Source: Mesorhizobium temperatum (GTDB lineage Bacteria; Pseudomonadota; Alphaproteobacteria; Rhizobiales; Rhizobiaceae). Taken from it: 57,863 nucleotides of DNA. The stretch spans positions 1 to 57,863 of the forward strand of contig NZ_NPKJ01000006.1 in the NCBI RefSeq assembly GCF_002284575.1. Direction: 5' to 3'. The translations under genes and the position numbers were made by a program. Every line of letters begins with the position of its first letter. The first letter of the stretch is position 1. Shown piece by piece: positions 7,845 to 17,114 of this stretch. The notes under the pieces were generated by a model. It ran no database searches, was not told the DNA's origin, and saw nothing but the letters and a program-made list of their open reading frames with translations.

Positions 7845-9290
7845 CTAGAAGGCGTTTCGCCCCGTCCAGATGCGGGGGATGGTCAGAAGCAGGATCTTTA
7901 CGTCGAGCCAGACCGACCAGTTGTTGACGTACCACATATCGTGTTCGACACGCTTGATCATCATGTATACATGCGGCGTCGCGCCGCGGCAGCCATTTAT
8001 TTGTGCCCAGCCGGTGATCCCCGGCTTCACCTTGTGCCGAGCCGGATAGAGAGAAATGATCTGGCTGTATTCGCTGTCATGCGCCAGCGCGTGCGGCCGC
8101 GGGCCTATCAACGACATGTCGCCCTTCAGCACGTTCCACAGCTGCGGAATCTCGTCGATACTGAACCTTCTCAATATGCGCCCAACGCGGGTGACGCGGG
8201 GATCGCCCCTGCAGGCTTGAGGGACAACAGGCCCGTCCTCCAGGATCGTCATCGTTCGGAACTTATAGATCTTGAACGTGCGGCCATTGAACCCGGCCCG
8301 ACGCTGACAGAAGAGCACCGGCCTCCCGGATTCGAGCGCAATCAGCCCCGCTACAACGGCCAGAGGGGGCAGAAGAAATGGAAGGGCGGCAGTGGTCAGC
8401 ACAAGGTCGAAGAGCCGCTTCGTAAGCAGCTGAGGCGTCGTTAGGGGCGCGCGTTGCAGTTCTATCGCCCTCGTCCCCCCCAGGTTGACGACAGGCCGCG
8501 TCAAGAGCGCGCTAACGACGTGGTCCGGAAGGAGCCTTACGGGTACCGGAACCACGCAAAGGTGAGCCGTGATTTTCTCAATCAGGGAAATGTCAGCCCA
8601 ACTGACAGCAAGGACTATCTCGTCGACAGAACGCCGACGCACATGTTCAATGAGCTTATCCATACACTCAAGGAGCGAGCCCTCGCTGGATGCCGCCGGC
8701 AATGTAATCGTTTGGCAGACGTCGCATCCGGAAGCCTCGATTGCCTGGACTACGCCACTTGGCACGCGCACGTCCGATTGCGTTACGATCACTACTTGCG
8801 GTTTGGCAAGCATGTCCGACCTGGTCAAGGAGGCAAACAGTCGTCCGGCGCCCAAGCGCACGAAGATGATGCCGCCAAGTCCCGTCACGAAGAACAGCAT
8901 AACGGCTTGGCGCGAAAACATGTCTCCCACCTTGAGTGTAAGCGCCACAACCGACAGGCAAAGAAAGACCGCCGTCCAGATCAGCACGACCTCCTTGATC
9001 TGTGAGGCCAGCGACCGCGGCTCGGAACTCAGATATAGGCCGCGCGCATATGCGGAAGTCGAAAAAAGGGCGGCTACAACAACACCGAGCCCGAAGTTCC
9101 GGCCGTACTCGCCGAAATGTCCGAAACTCACAAGATCATATACCTTTCCCGAGACGATGCTGAGCAGCACGACGGACATTGCCTCGAGAAGCGGAAACGA
9201 CTGCAGAAGAACATTGCCCTTGAGGGGCACGTTCCACCGCGGTGCGTTTGACGTGGCGCCCGCACGGGGGTCTTCATGAAGAAGTGCCAT
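7845..9290 (-). CDS. Undecaprenyl-phosphate sugar-1-phosphate transferase (WbaP/ExoY-type)
   Basis: The 481-residue protein has several N-terminal membrane helices, a central nucleotide-sensor-like domain, and a C-terminal bacterial sugar transferase domain (PF02397). In that domain TKRLFDLVLT, the KFRTM segment, RRFSIDEIPQLWNVLKGDMSLIGPRP and VKPGITGWAQINGCRG are typical. It would transfer a hexose-1-phosphate to undecaprenyl phosphate, the first step of repeat-unit assembly on the inner membrane. I prefer ATG 9290 with AGGTG upstream over GTG 9299. It stands apart from the Wzx/Wzy genes but is the only initiating enzyme in the window, so it probably serves that locus. Confidence 0.93.
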   Translation of the reverse strand: MALLHEDPRAGATSNAPRWNVPLKGNVLLQSFPLLEAMSVVLLSIVSGKVYDLVSFGHFGEYGRNFGLGVVVAALFSTSAYARGLYLSSEPRSLASQIKEVVLIWTAVFLCLSVVALTLKVGDMFSRQAVMLFFVTGLGGIIFVRLGAGRLFASLTRSDMLAKPQVVIVTQSDVRVPSGVVQAIEASGCDVCQTITLPAASSEGSLLECMDKLIEHVRRRSVDEIVLAVSWADISLIEKITAHLCVVPVPVRLLPDHVVSALLTRPVVNLGGTRAIELQRAPLTTPQLLTKRLFDLVLTTAALPFLLPPLAVVAGLIALESGRPVLFCQRRAGFNGRTFKIYKFRTMTILEDGPVVPQACRGDPRVTRVGRILRRFSIDEIPQLWNVLKGDMSLIGPRPHALAHDSEYSQIISLYPARHKVKPGITGWAQINGCRGATPHVYMMIKRVEHDMWYVNNWSVWLDVKILLLTIPRIWTGRNAF

Positions 9291-9299
9291 GACGTTCAC

Positions 9300-9735
9300 C
9301 TGCGTTCAAAGCCGCATCCATCCACCAATGTCGTGACGACCGCCCTCTCCTCGGCTGAAAACCGCCGAAAATGCCCAGCGTGACTACATCCGCCGCCTGC
9401 GGTCATTGCCCCTTCACGCGAAGTTCGATTGCCGTGGCTGCGGCAGCACTCGGTTCTTGGAGTTGAGAGAATGGCAGCGACACTGTGCGAATCCAATTCG
9501 GCATAAGCTCTAACCCCAAAGGGCAGAGCCGGCGGACACACGACCTTTTCCTTGCCCGCTTCCGGCGCCTGTTAGCTCTTCGGAGTACCTCGAAATGAAA
9601 TGCTCTCGCGCGCAGCACTGGAGCGGCGGACGCTCCGACGGAAGCAACCGGCTCGGAACTGCCGCTGTTCCTCTTTGTTTGAGCACCGTTTGAGCACCGA
9701 ACCCGAAACCGGTTCCCACTTTTGGGCCTGATCGT
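9300..9735. other. Intergenic region with short repeats
   Basis: No gene is supported in this 436-base gap. Near its left-hand gene boundary it holds an 11-bp tandem repeat TTTGAGCACCG (9678-9699), followed by AACCGGTTCCCACTTTTGGG, which resembles a dispersed intergenic motif common in rhizobial genomes (from memory, unverified). It should carry the promoter of the sugar transferase gene. Confidence 0.45.
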
Positions 9736-10896
9736 CTAGGCGAGCGCCATCGCATCGGCGGCGATCTGTCGCAGCAGGGACTTGCGAATGTGGAGTCGCG
9801 GGAACGGCTCCATTCCGATCGTGACAAGGATGTGCTCCCAACGGTAAACCCAATCGTGCATCTCTAGGCAACGGACCGCGTTTGTTCGGCGCAACAATTC
9901 TGTGCGGCGGGGGTTTGCGTCGAGTTCGCCAATTACGTCTGCGACACTGCTCGAGTCTGGTGATACCTCGATCACCGCGTCTTGCCAGTCAAAGTGCTCG
10001 CCGAATTCGGCGCATTGCGGCGCGGTCCCAAGCATGACGGCGCCGCCCGCGGCCCCTTCGAAGAAACGGGCAGGCAGCACCTGCTCGCCGGCAACCGTGA
10101 CGGACTTGGAGTTTGCAAGTGCCGCTGGACTGAAAGCCATGAAGTAGCGCGTGCGCCTGATGATATTGGCGAGCAGCAACCGATGCTCATGCCAGTCCCT
10201 GACCCGGGAATCTGTGCTTGCGAGCGTGTCGTAGAGATAGAAGAAGTCCCGCTCTTCGGCCAGCTTCAGAAGCTGCCGGTGTATCTTCGCGGCTCGGTTG
10301 CCGATCGAGTATACGTCGATCACGCGTTTGACCGGCGACAGATACGGCGTTGCAATGAGGCCGTCGACAGCCGTGGCAAGAAAGGAACAGGGCGTGCGGG
10401 TGTATTGAGGCAGGCGCGGTATGCACGCGCTGTGCAACAGGAACACGTGGTCGAACTGGTCTAGGAGCTTCAGATATTGGCGGTCCTCTTCGAGCGTGCT
10501 CGACCAGAGTTCGAACAGATACGCGACAGCAACCTTGCAGCGGCCGCGCCAGTCGTGGATCCGAGACAATTCAACAAGACTTTGCGGGCTCCAAGCGACG
10601 AAGAAGAAAAGGTCATAGTCTTGGGTGAGCCGAACATGCTCCATGGTTGGTGCGTTCCTCAAGCCTAGCCCTTTGCGAATCGCGCTCGTCAGTCTGTTGA
10701 AGTCACGCTGGACGTTGTGAGGGTCGTGCTTTGGCAAGATGGCGTGAAAGTGTCTCGTCAGGTAGTTGTCGATGCCGGGGGCGATCAGATCGGCATCCTC
10801 GCATTCGGCAACGATGCGGCAAAACTCATACGCCAACGCAAAGTGAGCCCGGTCCTTCGCATTGAATTCAGAGGCAACCAGTGTACGTCTCTTCAA
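9736..10896 (-). CDS. Glycosyltransferase-like protein (GT1/GT4-type, group 1_2)
   Basis: The 386-residue protein has an N-terminal half with FDHVFLLHSACIPRLPQYT and a C-terminal half with a GT-B look: RTRYFMAFSPAALAN, LPARFFEGAAGGAVMLGTAP and the acidic end of a donor site before DVIGELDANP. This resembles the glycosyl transferase group 1_2 family (PF13524). It starts at TTG 10896 with GGGAGAATTCC just upstream, a better placed ribosome site than any ATG inside. It is 34 bases downstream of the GMC oxidoreductase gene and likely in its operon. The donor and acceptor are unknown; the family call is moderate. Confidence 0.68.
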   Translation of the reverse strand: MKRRTLVASEFNAKDRAHFALAYEFCRIVAECEDADLIAPGIDNYLTRHFHAILPKHDPHNVQRDFNRLTSAIRKGLGLRNAPTMEHVRLTQDYDLFFFVAWSPQSLVELSRIHDWRGRCKVAVAYLFELWSSTLEEDRQYLKLLDQFDHVFLLHSACIPRLPQYTRTPCSFLATAVDGLIATPYLSPVKRVIDVYSIGNRAAKIHRQLLKLAEERDFFYLYDTLASTDSRVRDWHEHRLLLANIIRRTRYFMAFSPAALANSKSVTVAGEQVLPARFFEGAAGGAVMLGTAPQCAEFGEHFDWQDAVIEVSPDSSSVADVIGELDANPRRTELLRRTNAVRCLEMHDWVYRWEHILVTIGMEPFPRLHIRKSLLRQIAADAMALA

Positions 10897-10930
10897 GGAA
10901 TTCTCCCGGCAGTTGTCGTTCGACTTTCAA

Positions 10931-12589
10931 CTATTCGGCCGCCGCAGGTTGGCCCGGCGCATGGTGCTCCAGTGCCGGGAGGGGTTGCCGACCCAGGATC
11001 ATGTCTGCTGCCTTTTCCGCGATCATAAAGACAGCGGCCGAAGTGTTGGCCGAGGGAACGGAGGGCATGATGGAAGCATCAACGACCCGCAGGCCCTTGA
11101 GGCCGTGGACCCGCAACTGGTGGTCCACGGCAGATTCAACACTGTCGGATGGGCCCATCCGGCACGATCCGCACAAATGGTAGGCGGTCAGCCCGATTTC
11201 GCGGGCAAACTGCAGCCGGTCGGCGTCGTCGGTTATTTTCGGGCCGGGAAGCTCTTCCGTGCAGTTGTAGCGCCTGAGCTCGGGGGCCCGAAACAGCTGC
11301 TGGACAGTCTTCATGCCGTTGATAACGACCTGTCGGTCCTGATCATCGGCGAGATAGTTGGGCTGGATGAGCGGAGCTTGAAACGGATCTGCCGAGACCG
11401 CCCGAACATGTCCGATGCTCTTCGGCCGCAACTGATAGTAGCCAAGCTTGATGACCGGAAACCGCCGCGCGCCGTGATCGGTATAATTGCCCAGGGCAAG
11501 GTCAAGCTGGATATCGGGGGTGGAGTGAAGATCCCGCGAGTTGGCGAACCCGTAGACGAGCGACGGGCTCACGGCGAGAAAGTTCGGGCGGCCCAACATC
11601 CATTTCGCTGCCTCGCGCAGGAGGGCGACGCCGTGTCCGCTGACCGTTTCGATGCCCTCCACCCGGGCGATCAGGTGGACCATGTAATGGTCCTGAACAT
11701 TTGCACCGACACCGGGCAATTCGTGCACGACCGGAATTCCAAGGCCGGAGAGCATACTCGCAGCACCGACGCCTGACAGCTGCAGCAGCTTTGGTGAGTT
11801 CGCCGCGCCAGCGGAGAGGATCACCTCCCGACGGGCCTTCACACAGCTCGTGGGATGACCCGGCCCTCCTCGTGCATATCGAACGCCGATGGCACGCATT
11901 CCCTCGAACAGGACGGCAGTGGCCTGCGCGTTCGTGCGGACGTCCAAGTTCTTCTTTCTGGCGATCGGCCGTAGGAAAGCCCGCGCTGCGCTCACGCGCC
12001 ATCCGTTGTCGATATAGCGCTGATAGTAGCCAACGCCGGCCTGGCTTGCTGCATTGTAGTCGGGATTACGCGGGATACCGGCATTGAGCGCGGCCTCGAT
12101 GAATGCATCACATAGTGGATGTCGCCAATCGCAGTCTGTAACTGGAAGCAGTCCGTCCGTCCCGCGGTAGAAGGGATCGCATGCCCCAAGCCTCCGCTCG
12201 GTTCTCTTGAAATAGGGCAGCACGTCGGCGTAGCCCCAGCCTCGATTGCCCTGGAGGGCCCACTCGTCGTAGTCCGCAGCCGCGCCGCGGTTGTAGTTCA
12301 TGCCGTTGATTGCGGTCGAACCGCCTAGTGTCTTGCCCTGCGACATCGGAATAGAACGGTTGGCCGTCCCCGGACTAGGCTCCGTTTCGAACTGCCAGGC
12401 ATATTTCGGATTCGAGGATGTCTTGTAGAGTCCCGCCGGAATGTGCAGAAGGATGCTGCTGTCGGCCGGCCCCGCCTCGAGCAGGCAGACCGTATTGGTC
12501 CCGTCAGCCGCCAGACGATTGGCCAAGACGCAGCCTCCCGCCCCGGCTCCGACGATCACATAGTCAAAGACGTCCGCTTCAACCGACAT
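10931..12589 (-). CDS. GMC-family FAD oxidoreductase (choline/alcohol dehydrogenase-like)
   Basis: This 552-residue flavoprotein begins with the FAD dinucleotide motif VIVGAGAGGCVLANRLA, then the GMC signatures GKTLGGSTAINGMNYNRG and EVILSAGAANSPKLLQLSGVG. Near the C-terminus, YHLCGSCRMG and VDASIMPSVPSANTSAAVF supply the catalytic His and Asn. It oxidises a primary or secondary alcohol, but the substrate cannot be read from the sequence. Placed with a glycosyltransferase and a beta-helix protein inside a polysaccharide region, it may oxidise a sugar or glycan, which is inference. No signal peptide is seen, so it is probably cytoplasmic. Confidence 0.93.
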   Translation of the reverse strand: MSVEADVFDYVIVGAGAGGCVLANRLAADGTNTVCLLEAGPADSSILLHIPAGLYKTSSNPKYAWQFETEPSPGTANRSIPMSQGKTLGGSTAINGMNYNRGAAADYDEWALQGNRGWGYADVLPYFKRTERRLGACDPFYRGTDGLLPVTDCDWRHPLCDAFIEAALNAGIPRNPDYNAASQAGVGYYQRYIDNGWRVSAARAFLRPIARKKNLDVRTNAQATAVLFEGMRAIGVRYARGGPGHPTSCVKARREVILSAGAANSPKLLQLSGVGAASMLSGLGIPVVHELPGVGANVQDHYMVHLIARVEGIETVSGHGVALLREAAKWMLGRPNFLAVSPSLVYGFANSRDLHSTPDIQLDLALGNYTDHGARRFPVIKLGYYQLRPKSIGHVRAVSADPFQAPLIQPNYLADDQDRQVVINGMKTVQQLFRAPELRRYNCTEELPGPKITDDADRLQFAREIGLTAYHLCGSCRMGPSDSVESAVDHQLRVHGLKGLRVVDASIMPSVPSANTSAAVFMIAEKAADMILGRQPLPALEHHAPGQPAAAE

Positions 12590-12930
12590 CGCCTCGCGCT
12601 CCCCTTATTGCCAGCTTCAGAGAATGGCAGGGAATCCGGCAGATGGCACTTTGCCCATCGGAATTAAGCCTTATGAAGGGCTTTCGCGGCGGGCGGAATG
12701 GAGAGATGGTGTGCGGAGTGCTGTGCAGGCATAAGCCTGCCGCCGATGTGCATTCTTGGGGAACCTGCGCCGCTGGCGCACAGGGGAAATGGGAATGCCT
12801 GACGACAACTTAGCCGAAGAAGCCGCCTTGCCGAGAGGTTGGGTTTATCTGCATCTCGTTGGCCACCTCGACGTCTCCGCACAAGCCGAGTCGACGTTTA
12901 GCACCCGAACTGGGCGGGCTGATAGATTCC
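12590..12930. other. Divergent promoter region
   Basis: This 341-base gap separates the divergent GMC oxidoreductase and second beta-helix genes, so both promoters should be here. In-frame TTG at 12859 would extend the beta-helix protein by 24 residues, but the extension does not look like a leader. No operator or RNA structure was recognised. Confidence 0.4.
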
Positions 12931-14022
12931 ATGTCGCGCGGCCGGCAGTCTCTTGAATTCCCGCGCCTTAACCGGCGCCGTCTCCTTGCCGGGCTGCTGG
13001 CGCTGCCTGCCTCGGGTGTCGTCGGTGCAGCGGTGCATCCGGCCCAGGGGGGATCGGGCGGTAAATGGTTCGGGGGTGCCGTCTCCTTTCTGCGTCCAAG
13101 CGGACCCGTGCTCACACGTGCGGATGGGCAGATCATTGAAAATCTTGACATTTATGCCCCCCATGACAACGGGATCACGGCACTCCATCGGGGCGTCATC
13201 GTCCGCAGCTGCCGCATTCGTCATGCCATGGGCAGCGGGATATACGCCTGGGGAGCCGCCGGAATACGCTTGCAGGATCTCGAGATCGATCATGTCGGCG
13301 TTCCCCCCTCGGGGACCGGACCAAGCCAGAACCGCAACAACATAGAGCTGGAAAGCTGCCCCGATGCGATCATCATCCGTGTCAAGGCGTCCCGCGGCTC
13401 CTCCAATATCTATGTCGTCGACTGTCCGGGCACCCAGATGAGCTTCCTCGAACTCCACGACGCGCGCGGGCCGTTCCCCCGTGGACAGAATGTGCAGTTC
13501 AACCGCTCTCCGGATACGAGCCTGGAAGAATTCTCGGCCGAGAACGGTCCGACCTCCTGGACCGAGGACAATATTTCCGCCTTTCACTCGGATCGCTGTA
13601 CAATTCGACGTGGACTCGTCTTCTACAACAACAGCCCCACGGGCGCTGGCGTCATGTTGGAGGGAAGCTTCAATTGCCGGGTCGATGACGTCGATGCCGT
13701 TCAACAGGGCAACGGCGCCTTCTCGGCCGTTCCGCAGGGTAAGGTCGGCAGTGGCGGTTGCTCGTTCAATCGCTGCCGGAGCCGGGACACCTACAATGGG
13801 CCACGGGACGGCAGGGACGCCCCGACATCCAACGGCCTGTCGTTCCATACCCGGATATCAGAAGGCGCTGAAAAGCACAGTGTTAGGGACTGCTGCGTCT
13901 ACGCGCTCGCCAATCCCCGCAACATCATCTGGCAAAGGGCGGCCGTGCATGCCGGTTGGTCCATCGAGCGCAAGGTATTTGATCCCAGACCGCCATTGCG
14001 GCTTGCCTTCAACTGGCAGTGA
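12931..14022 (+). CDS. Tat-exported right-handed beta-helix protein, paralogue of the protein at 1-1110
   Basis: Starting at ATG 12931 the 363-residue protein opens with RLNRRRLLAGLLALPASGVVGAA, a twin-arginine-like signal. The body aligns well by eye with the protein at the window start: both have ADGQIIENLDIY or DGQVIENLDIY, a C-R-I-R/H-H segment, PRGQxVQFN, VDAxxQGNGAFS and NPRNIIW or NPNNIIW. This one lacks the Ser/Thr repeat stalk. The fold is probably a parallel beta-helix acting on, or binding, polysaccharide in the periplasm. No lyase catalytic set was identified. The two paralogues therefore appear to use different export routes. The ORF could also begin at TTG 12859. Confidence 0.82.
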   Translation: MSRGRQSLEFPRLNRRRLLAGLLALPASGVVGAAVHPAQGGSGGKWFGGAVSFLRPSGPVLTRADGQIIENLDIYAPHDNGITALHRGVIVRSCRIRHAMGSGIYAWGAAGIRLQDLEIDHVGVPPSGTGPSQNRNNIELESCPDAIIIRVKASRGSSNIYVVDCPGTQMSFLELHDARGPFPRGQNVQFNRSPDTSLEEFSAENGPTSWTEDNISAFHSDRCTIRRGLVFYNNSPTGAGVMLEGSFNCRVDDVDAVQQGNGAFSAVPQGKVGSGGCSFNRCRSRDTYNGPRDGRDAPTSNGLSFHTRISEGAEKHSVRDCCVYALANPRNIIWQRAAVHAGWSIERKVFDPRPPLRLAFNWQ

Positions 14023-14059
14023 GCAGAGAGTGCGCTGGTGCGTCGAATCCGACGAGGCC

Positions 14060-14464
14060 CTACCGACGACGACGCCAAAAGAGAAGCAGGTCTGACAGCA
14101 TTGACCGCGACGGGGACATCCCAAGCGTCCAGAGAGGCGCTGATGCAAGAACCATGCGTCCCGTCGTCGTGCTCGTATCGATAGGTGTGTCGACGATGCG
14201 AAGACCGACATCCTTGGTGCCAAGCCTTTCGATGAGCGCCAGCACTTCGCGGGTTGTGCGCGCAACACGGTACGGCTTCGTGACCGCAATCACGTCTCCT
14301 TTCCTGGCACATGCGATCGCCCTCTCCAGCTCCGGCGTCGAACCGAATATGCTAGTCTTCTCGCAGAAGAAGTTCTCGGCTCCCAAGCGGGCAAGATAAA
14401 GCTTTTGCGCCTCCAGCCTGGCAGCGGGTTCGAAGGTGTTGATACGACAGTAGCCGATGATCAT
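14060..14464 (-). pseudogene. Truncated serine resolvase with altered catalytic motif
   Basis: The 134 residues match the N-terminal domain of small serine recombinases: MIIGYCRINTFE, LERAIACARKGDVIAVTKPYRVARTTREVL and TTTGRMVLA. The usual nucleophile motif RVST reads RINT here, so the Ser is replaced by Asn. The region after GRMVLA diverges and the DNA-binding C-terminus is absent. ATG 14464 overlaps the stop of the upstream glycosyltransferase. It is probably a dead remnant of a mobile element next to the polysaccharide genes. Confidence 0.75.
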
Positions 14465-15666
14465 CGCCTTGCCCAACCGTAAGAAGCCTTCAGGGAATGG
14501 GATGCAAGGGGCCCGACAAGCCGCTGACGATCTGCGAGCCGCGGTTCGTCAGTCCCTTTGTCTTCCTCCCCCTTTACGGAGATTCCGATGTTGGACCGCA
14601 ATCCGGAGGGGTTCGCGAGCTCCAGATATTGCTTTGCGACACTGTGAGCATCGAACTGTCTAACCCTCTCGCGGGCACCCGCCGACAAACGCGACCAAAG
14701 GTCATCATCGTCCAGCACCGCCTTTAGCGTTGCGGCCATCGCCTCGGGCTGTGGTTCGACCACTGCCCCATTCACGCCATCCGCGAGCAGATCCCGGCTG
14801 AGCCTTGAAGTCCCGACGATGGGTGTGCCGCTGGCGATCGCCTCCATCACCGTTGCTGAGGCGACAGGAACCGTATAGCGCGTGGGGAAAGCGGCGACGC
14901 GAACGCGGCTGTGTAGCTCGCGAACGCGTGCTCCCTCTGCCATGCCGAGAAGGACTACGTGCCGCCTTATCGGTTCAGGAAGAGCATCGACCGCCTCCCG
15001 CACCGGTCTTGTGATGTCACCCGTCACGTAGAGCCGTACGGAAGGGTCGTTGAGGGCGCCGAATGCCCGGATCGTCGCCTCCGGCACCTTGTAGGGCGAG
15101 GTGCCGGCATGGAGGATTGCCCGCTCGCGCTCTGCCAGCCCACGAGACGCATATGACTGGCGATCGATGCATTTGGGAATTTTCAGGATTTGGTCCCTTG
15201 GCAGCCCAAGATCTCGCACCAGTTCCTCCTGAAGCTCGGTCGTGGAGGCGACGACGTAGTGGCAGCGCCGCATGCTCGCGCGTCGAATGGCTCGCCATGC
15301 TGCCGCAAGCGCCCCTTTCCGCCTCTCGAGATCGTGAACGATCTGGACGATCGTGCCGCGCAGCGGTAGCGGCACCGTCTCGCTGTGGATGACAAGGTCC
15401 GGCCGGAACCGATTGATGATACCGATCGCCCGCAGCCATGCCGCGACTGAGGCCGGTCCGGTCAAAGGCGTGCGGCTCAATCCGATTATCGGCAACTCGA
15501 GGCGAGGCGAAAGAAGTCGCTGAAATTTTGCGGGGCTTTCGAAGGTGCCGACCACGATCTGCACCTGGTGCCCCAGTTCGAGCAACGCCTGGGCAAGTGC
15601 CACAATGAAGATGCTCACACCATCAGGTGAATCCAAAGGTTCGCGCCGGGTCAAGACAATGCGCAT
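14461..15666 (-). CDS. GT4-family glycosyltransferase
   Basis: The 401-residue chain has the GT-B layout. The N-terminal acceptor domain has MRIVLTRREPLDSPDGVSIF and a D-L-V-I-H-S strand. The C-terminal donor domain has ILHAGTSPYKVPEATIRAF, AAFPTRYTVPVASATVMEAIASGTPIVGTS (the E-x7-E region) and DGVNGAVVEP. It would add a sugar from a nucleotide donor to the lipid-linked repeat unit at the cytoplasmic face. The last 50 residues or so (after ANPSGLRSN) are not typical and may be an extension produced by the junction with the resolvase remnant. It belongs to the minus-strand exopolysaccharide group. Confidence 0.88.
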   Translation of the reverse strand: MRIVLTRREPLDSPDGVSIFIVALAQALLELGHQVQIVVGTFESPAKFQRLLSPRLELPIIGLSRTPLTGPASVAAWLRAIGIINRFRPDLVIHSETVPLPLRGTIVQIVHDLERRKGALAAAWRAIRRASMRRCHYVVASTTELQEELVRDLGLPRDQILKIPKCIDRQSYASRGLAERERAILHAGTSPYKVPEATIRAFGALNDPSVRLYVTGDITRPVREAVDALPEPIRRHVVLLGMAEGARVRELHSRVRVAAFPTRYTVPVASATVMEAIASGTPIVGTSRLSRDLLADGVNGAVVEPQPEAMAATLKAVLDDDDLWSRLSAGARERVRQFDAHSVAKQYLELANPSGLRSNIGISVKGEEDKGTDEPRLADRQRLVGPLASHSLKASYGWARR

Positions 15667-15910
15667 TCGATCAAACCGTCACAATAGGTGCCTGCGGGCG
15701 GCCGCAGCCTCCCGTGGCACCGTGTTTCAGCAATGGAAGCAAAAGAGGACCTCTCCGAAGTATGCGAGGCGGCAGGATCGATCCTCGGGGCAATCGATAA
15801 ACGAAAAATGGGGAGTACCCCGGCCCGCACTGCGCTCGTTGACGCGTGAAGCTTGGTCTGCCCTATGGGCAGCCCTGGTCGGTTCCTGCCGGCGCATGTT
15901 CCGGCCCACC

Positions 15911-17092
15911 TCACGACACCGCCGCGAAGGCCCGCATCGGGCGCCTGACCAGGGGTTCATAGATGGCCATCAGCCGATTGAAGTTTGCTTCGGGCGTGTA
16001 CTGCTCCTGATAGGCGGCATAGGCCCGGCCTGCCACTTCCTCCAAGGCAGATCGGTTTGAAAGCGCCCAGCGCACCTGATCGGCCAACGCGCCGGCATTG
16101 CCGACAGGAACGACAAGGCCGGTGACGTCTGGCTCCACAACTCCTTTGATCCACGGCAGCTCCGAGCAGATGACCGGCAGCCGGCTTGCGAAGGCCTCGA
16201 TGACGGTCATGGGAAACAATTCATACCCTTTCGACGGAAAGAGCAGGAATGCTGCAGCCTGCATCTCCTTCAGCACCGTCTCGCGCGACTGACGCCCGAG
16301 ATATTCCACGCGCTCGCCCGCAGATTGCTCGACGAGCGGAGCCAACGGCCCGTCGCCGATGATCCGCAGCGGATAATCGATCTCCTTCCACGCCTCGAGC
16401 AGCGTGGCCACTCCCTTGTGGTGCTCATCCAGTCGTCCGACGAACAGCCCTCCATTGCGACGAAGGTCACCGAAGATCGGCGGCCTCGCAACCGCGTTCG
16501 GCTTGACGACGATGCGTTCGGCCGGCAGGCCGCCTTCCACAAGCTTGCGCCTGGCCCAGTCGGTAAGGGCAATGAAGCGGTCGACCTTGCGGGACCAAGT
16601 GCCGGCTCTCTTGTGAAACTCGACCATTGCGGCAAGGGCGAGCGTGCCCGCCAGGGAATTCCTGTAGACCTTCTTCGGAACAGTCCACCAGCAGGCGTGG
16701 CGGAGACTTCGCTCCCGAAGCCTCTCATCGGGATAAAGCAAGGCGCTGGGACAGAGAATCCTGAAATTGTGCAAGGTCATTACTGATGGCACGCCGGCCT
16801 CGCGGCACGCATCCAGGATGGAGGGGCTCAGGAGAGGAAAGAAATTGTGGATATGGACGACATCCGGTGAAAATTCCGCCAATTTTCGGGACAGGGCCCG
16901 CCGTGAATGAGGGTTGTAGACAACCCCCAGGGCGGTAGAAATCTTCCGCGCGACCGGCACGATATCGTCATTCGTGGCGGAGAACAGCTCGACGTCGACC
17001 CCATTCTGCTTGAGGCACGCGAGCTCCTCCCGAACCACGCTGTCCTCTCCGGCCCTTATCTGGTAGAAATTATGAACCATTAAGACGCGCAT
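15911..17092 (-). CDS. GT4-family glycosyltransferase
   Basis: From ATG 17092 the protein has 393 residues. It has the GT-B hallmarks MRVLMVHNFYQIRAGEDSV, DVVHIHNFFPLLSPSIL, LHNFRILCPSALL, GGLFVGRLDEHHKGVATLLEAW, the acidic pair in LLFPSKGYELFPMTVIEAFASRLPVI, and VTGLVVPVG. The wording is close to exopolysaccharide glycosyltransferases of rhizobia, but donor specificity cannot be read. An in-frame upstream extension to 17206 overlaps the OPX gene and lacks a good start. The gene follows the OPX gene by 22 bases and is likely cotranscribed. Confidence 0.92.
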   Translation of the reverse strand: MRVLMVHNFYQIRAGEDSVVREELACLKQNGVDVELFSATNDDIVPVARKISTALGVVYNPHSRRALSRKLAEFSPDVVHIHNFFPLLSPSILDACREAGVPSVMTLHNFRILCPSALLYPDERLRERSLRHACWWTVPKKVYRNSLAGTLALAAMVEFHKRAGTWSRKVDRFIALTDWARRKLVEGGLPAERIVVKPNAVARPPIFGDLRRNGGLFVGRLDEHHKGVATLLEAWKEIDYPLRIIGDGPLAPLVEQSAGERVEYLGRQSRETVLKEMQAAAFLLFPSKGYELFPMTVIEAFASRLPVICSELPWIKGVVEPDVTGLVVPVGNAGALADQVRWALSNRSALEEVAGRAYAAYQEQYTPEANFNRLMAIYEPLVRRPMRAFAAVS

Positions 17093-17114
17093 CGCAGTCC
17101 GCCCCGTCCGAATC

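Noticed and set aside
10862..11776. Plus-strand open frame of 304 codons opposite the GMC oxidoreductase
   Set aside because: It is an antisense shadow of a well-conserved flavoprotein gene.
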